Shown here one piece after another: positions 6,462 through 8,901 of a stretch of DNA of 8,901 nt; position 1 is the stretch's first letter, and every line of letters begins with the position of its first letter. Both the position numbers and the translations under genes were made by a program. The notes beneath the pieces were generated by a model, which had not been told where the DNA came from, ran no database searches, and worked only from the letters and a program-made list of their open reading frames with translations. Source of the DNA: an uncultured Pedobacter sp. (lineage in GTDB: Bacteria; Bacteroidota; Bacteroidia; Sphingobacteriales; Sphingobacteriaceae); contig CAMLDJ010000228.1 of assembly GCA_946478755.1 (NCBI GenBank), forward strand, positions 1-8,901. The letters are read 5' to 3'.

Positions 6462-8366
6462 CTAATATTCCCTGATCGATGCGTAAACACCATAGGGTGT
6501 ATGGCTTATGCCATAAAAAGGACGTAAGGTATAAATATGCTTACCATCCTTCAATTGGAAAGATGCAGAATCAATTATGGATAGGTTTGTTAATAATTGC
6601 TCAGGCTTGCCCCTCAATGCGAGTTCGGTATCAGTATCGAAAGCCAACAATGTACGCCCATAAAAAAAAGCAACTTTGTTCATGTCATCCTGCATGCGCT
6701 CAATTCTAAAGCGATAGTCGAATACCAATTTAATCTGATCCTTGTTTCTCCATACCCTATCCAGTCGCACAAAAGAATTGGGAGCAGCTGTTTGGGGTTG
6801 CAAGCTCCCATTCAAGTAGATCTTTAGTCCGTTTGCCCATGAGGGAACAAATAAGTTAACGGTTAACCGGATATCCTTTTCAGCTGAAAAAGAAAATAAA
6901 ACCTCATTGTCCTTTGGAAAGTTACCGCTTTGGTTGAGGCAAAGCCTTTTTTCATTCCAATTGAGCTGAGAAGGGATATATTGATTGATCCAAAGGCTTG
7001 ATGAATCCCTGAAATAAATATTAGCATTGAGACTTGCAAATGCTTCTATTGCCGTTCCATTACAGCAACGAAAATCATTATCCTTTAAAAAAGCCTTTGT
7101 TCTTGGTGAACCAAGGGGAAGGTGATAAACACAAGTTCCATTCTGGTCGTTCTGGGTAGGCAGTACTGCATTATAGAAAGCATTCATATAGGCATCGGCA
7201 TACTTTGGTTTTCCTGTCCACGTGAACAGCTCCGCGGTAAGCTTTTGGGTATTATGGGTGACGCATGATTCAGCAATCTCTTTCGTCATCGTGTTGCTCA
7301 AGTGCCCTGGCAGCCCCCAGTGCTCTGCAGAGAGCGAAGTTGGTGTAGTTACATTTGGGCGCGGACCACTACTTGATCCATTGACATAAGTATGGTCATG
7401 CTCAAGAATGTTCCAAAAATTCACGACCGCATCATGGTATGCCCGCTCACCGGTGAGCATATACCGTTGAGCAAAGCCATTAACCAAAACCAAATGGGTA
7501 TTGGCATGCAGGTCGCTAAGAATGTCATGATTTTGGGAAAGCGGCTGCAGAAACCAATCTCTGTCAAATAGCTTTGCAAGCTCAAAATGCATTGGATTCT
7601 TTGTAATCTTATATAACTTGTACAATATCTCGTTCATTGCCCCAGGTTCATTTTCGGGGTTTGCCGCTACGGTATAAAGCATTCTTTCAATGGTTTGATT
7701 ATCAAGCTTTGACATCCTTAATTTTACGTATCCTGCCATACCATTAACGATCTCCAGTGCCTTTTGGTTCCCAGTGTGCGTGTAAACATCTAAAAGTCCC
7801 TGCATCACCTTATGATAAGTATAATAAGGAGCCCAGACTCCAGAAAATTTTGTCTCCAGTTTCTCAAAATCAGATTCGGGAAATGCGCTGAGATATCCCC
7901 TGCCGAGGGCTTGCTGGCATTTGGCAAGCTCAGTGACCATATATTCGAGCCTTTTGGAGAGAACGGGCTCATGATACCGTTCAATCAACATCGAGACAGC
8001 CGAAAGGTAGTGACCAACAAAATGACCACGTAAGCCGACATTGGGACTTTCCCAACCCTCCAATGCCTTTGCCGTAGATGGAAGTCTGGCATTTACCCTA
8101 AAATTATGAAGCAATCGATCGGCATCCAAAGAACTGATATAAGTTGTATTTAAGGCCTCCCTTTCAAGGATCCAAGATGCATTTAATTTTACGTCCTTTG
8201 CCTGGAAAGCGGTGAGCTTAGCCCTACTTTGGGCATTCCCAAACATGCAGTTTACCAAAAGCAAAAACAGGATGGTTAAAATTTTACCACTTAAATAGCT
8301 GTAGCCAGGAAAATTACGCCTACACAAATTATCCTTAAGCAGATAACCTAAAGTTCTGCCAGCCAT
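6462..8366 (-). CDS. Secreted GH127/GH146-type beta-L-arabinofuranosidase (DUF1680 family)
   Basis: A probable retaining glycosidase that removes L-arabinofuranose from plant-type glycans, using a cysteine nucleophile held by zinc. An in-frame ATG at 8390 would give 642 residues; I prefer the ATG at 8366 (634 residues) because AGGAGA stands 4 bases before it. In numbering from 8366, a long basic N-region and hydrophobic core (about 28-40) end near GNAQ-S, a signal peptidase I site. HNFRVNARLP and LRGHFVGHYLSA (about 87-123) are typical of DUF1680/GH146 proteins. By comparison with the characterised HypBA1 enzyme (Glu322, Glu338, Cys340, Cys417, Cys418), the counterparts appear to be Glu348 in SAEHWG as acid/base, Glu366 and Cys368 in ESC as zinc ligands, Cys434 as nucleophile and Cys435 as zinc ligand in RCCNG. 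An (alpha/alpha)6 barrel followed by beta-sandwich segments is expected from the family. Downstream of the CBM6-bearing hydrolase gene and upstream of the HTCS, it fits an arabinan-type utilisation locus. Exact linkage and substrate are inferred; the family also contains other activities. Confidence 0.88.
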   Translation of the reverse strand: MAGRTLGYLLKDNLCRRNFPGYSYLSGKILTILFLLLVNCMFGNAQSRAKLTAFQAKDVKLNASWILEREALNTTYISSLDADRLLHNFRVNARLPSTAKALEGWESPNVGLRGHFVGHYLSAVSMLIERYHEPVLSKRLEYMVTELAKCQQALGRGYLSAFPESDFEKLETKFSGVWAPYYTYHKVMQGLLDVYTHTGNQKALEIVNGMAGYVKLRMSKLDNQTIERMLYTVAANPENEPGAMNEILYKLYKITKNPMHFELAKLFDRDWFLQPLSQNHDILSDLHANTHLVLVNGFAQRYMLTGERAYHDAVVNFWNILEHDHTYVNGSSSGPRPNVTTPTSLSAEHWGLPGHLSNTMTKEIAESCVTHNTQKLTAELFTWTGKPKYADAYMNAFYNAVLPTQNDQNGTCVYHLPLGSPRTKAFLKDNDFRCCNGTAIEAFASLNANIYFRDSSSLWINQYIPSQLNWNEKRLCLNQSGNFPKDNEVLFSFSAEKDIRLTVNLFVPSWANGLKIYLNGSLQPQTAAPNSFVRLDRVWRNKDQIKLVFDYRFRIERMQDDMNKVAFFYGRTLLAFDTDTELALRGKPEQLLTNLSIIDSASFQLKDGKHIYTLRPFYGISHTPYGVYASIREY

Positions 8367-8370
8367 CGTT

Positions 8371-8376
8371 TCTCCT
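8371..8376 (-). promoter_or_regulatory. Shine-Dalgarno AGGAGA that sets the glycosidase start
   Basis: On the minus strand, AGGAGA is followed after four bases by the ATG at 8366. No such sequence precedes the in-frame ATG at 8390, which has only an A/T-rich run before it. The other two complete genes in the window lack a comparable site, so this one stands out and favours the shorter protein. Confidence 0.45.
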
Positions 8377-8390
8377 AATATTTGGTTCAT

Positions 8391-8512
8391 AAAAATTATT
8401 CGTATTCTATATTACAATTTTATGCATTAAGCAGCTAGTGCTATAAAAATATCTGCCATGTCTTTTCTGTTCGTTAAATTGCTTTCTGCCTTAAATAAAC
8501 CTGCAACCAGAA
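8391..8512. other. Short gap between the two hydrolase genes
   Basis: This 122-bp gap holds no gene. The best stem (agca-gctag-tgct at 8430-8442) has only four base pairs, and I found no TTG/TAnnTTTG promoter pair. Co-transcription of the two hydrolase genes is therefore plausible but not shown. Confidence 0.4.
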
Positions 8513-8901
8513 TTAACGAATGAATTTCCATTCATCAAACAAAAAACCCGCTCCATTAAACACAAAGTAGATATTCTCTACTCCTTTATCCATTTTCATG
8601 GCTATTTTCTTTGATAGCGTGGTCCATTCCTTCTCATCACATGTAAGGGAAACAAGAGGAGTACCTTTAAGATTATTTACATAAACATCAATTCTACCTT
8701 TCCCTTTCACCCTGGCTTCGAATTTGGCAGGGATCTGTTTACTAAAGTCGGCTCCCCTCACCATGATACATTGTTGATCTGCTTTTCCTTTGGCAACCAT
8801 ATTGCCCGGATTACCAGCAGCTTCGAACTGGACCTGCCCCGAAGTGCCTGCAGTGGTTTCTGCCTGCTGAAGAACGAATGGATTTAATGGGTTAAGTTGT
8901 G
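8513..8901 (-). CDS. C-terminal part of a secreted glycoside hydrolase with a CBM6-like module (probable GH43), start outside window
   Basis: The frame is open from the window edge to TAA at 8513-8515, giving 128 visible residues. An internal ATG at 8800 is not the true start, because the 33 codons before it are open and read as protein of the same domain. The fragment begins QLNPLNP then QAETTA; this LNPxNP linker followed by QAE is what I know from the junction between GH43 catalytic domains and C-terminal CBM6 modules. Further CBM6 features are VRGADFS, FEARVKGKG, the EWTTLS strand and the closing GAGFLFDEWKF. The module would bind the target polysaccharide, with catalysis by the unseen upstream domain. 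The position where many relatives have Tyr (DYI-x-V) is Cys here (QCIMV), so the usual aromatic platform may be altered. The GH43 assignment is inferred from the linker and from the GH127/146 neighbour; no catalytic residue is visible. Confidence 0.68.
   Translation of the reverse strand, partial: QLNPLNPFVLQQAETTAGTSGQVQFEAAGNPGNMVAKGKADQQCIMVRGADFSKQIPAKFEARVKGKGRIDVYVNNLKGTPLVSLTCDEKEWTTLSKKIAMKMDKGVENIYFVFNGAGFLFDEWKFIR

Noticed and set aside
6479..8033. Plus-strand frames antisense to the glycosidase gene
   Set aside because: They are fully inside a recognised GH127/146 coding region and show no domain features of their own.
8513..8800. A complete 95-residue protein starting at 8800
   Set aside because: The frame stays open to the window edge, and the 33 upstream codons supply the LNPxNP linker and first strand of the CBM6-like module, so this is the tail of a longer gene.

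Overview
The window looks like a piece of a Bacteroidota chromosome, most probably from the Sphingobacteriaceae (Pedobacter/Mucilaginibacter type). The evidence is AT-rich intergenic DNA, mostly no Shine-Dalgarno sequences before start codons, a hybrid two-component system of the kind typical of this phylum, DUF1680-type glycosidases, and palindromic intergenic repeats of a type I associate with these genomes. The placement is inferred from gene content only.

Layout: positions 1-455 are a long non-coding leader with short repeats and hairpins. Positions 456-1532 (+) encode a lipoprotein joining a three-repeat ricin-type beta-trefoil to a C-terminal domain with an HExxH zinc-protease signature. 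Positions 1533-1963 separate two convergent genes and hold two palindromic repeat elements. The other three genes are all on the minus strand. In transcription order they are the C-terminal end of a probable arabinan-active hydrolase with a CBM6-like module (8901 to 8513, start outside the window), a secreted GH127/GH146-type beta-L-arabinofuranosidase (8366 to 6462), and a 1435-residue hybrid two-component sensor/regulator (6271 to 1964).

The minus-strand genes read as the regulatory end of a polysaccharide-utilisation locus for an L-arabinofuranose-containing glycan such as arabinan, arabinoxylan or arabinogalactan decoration. One enzyme would recognise and trim the polymer, the GH127/146 enzyme would release terminal L-arabinofuranose, and the periplasmic propellers of the hybrid sensor would detect the oligosaccharide product and switch the locus on through the AraC-type domain. 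No SusC/SusD pair is visible; if present it should lie beyond position 8901.

The lipoprotein is on the other strand and may be unrelated. However, a repeated TTACCCC-type motif in its upstream region recurs just past the end of the sensor gene, which leaves open a regulatory link. Nothing here is clearly a wholly new system. The least explained items are the lectin-protease lipoprotein and the repeated motif.
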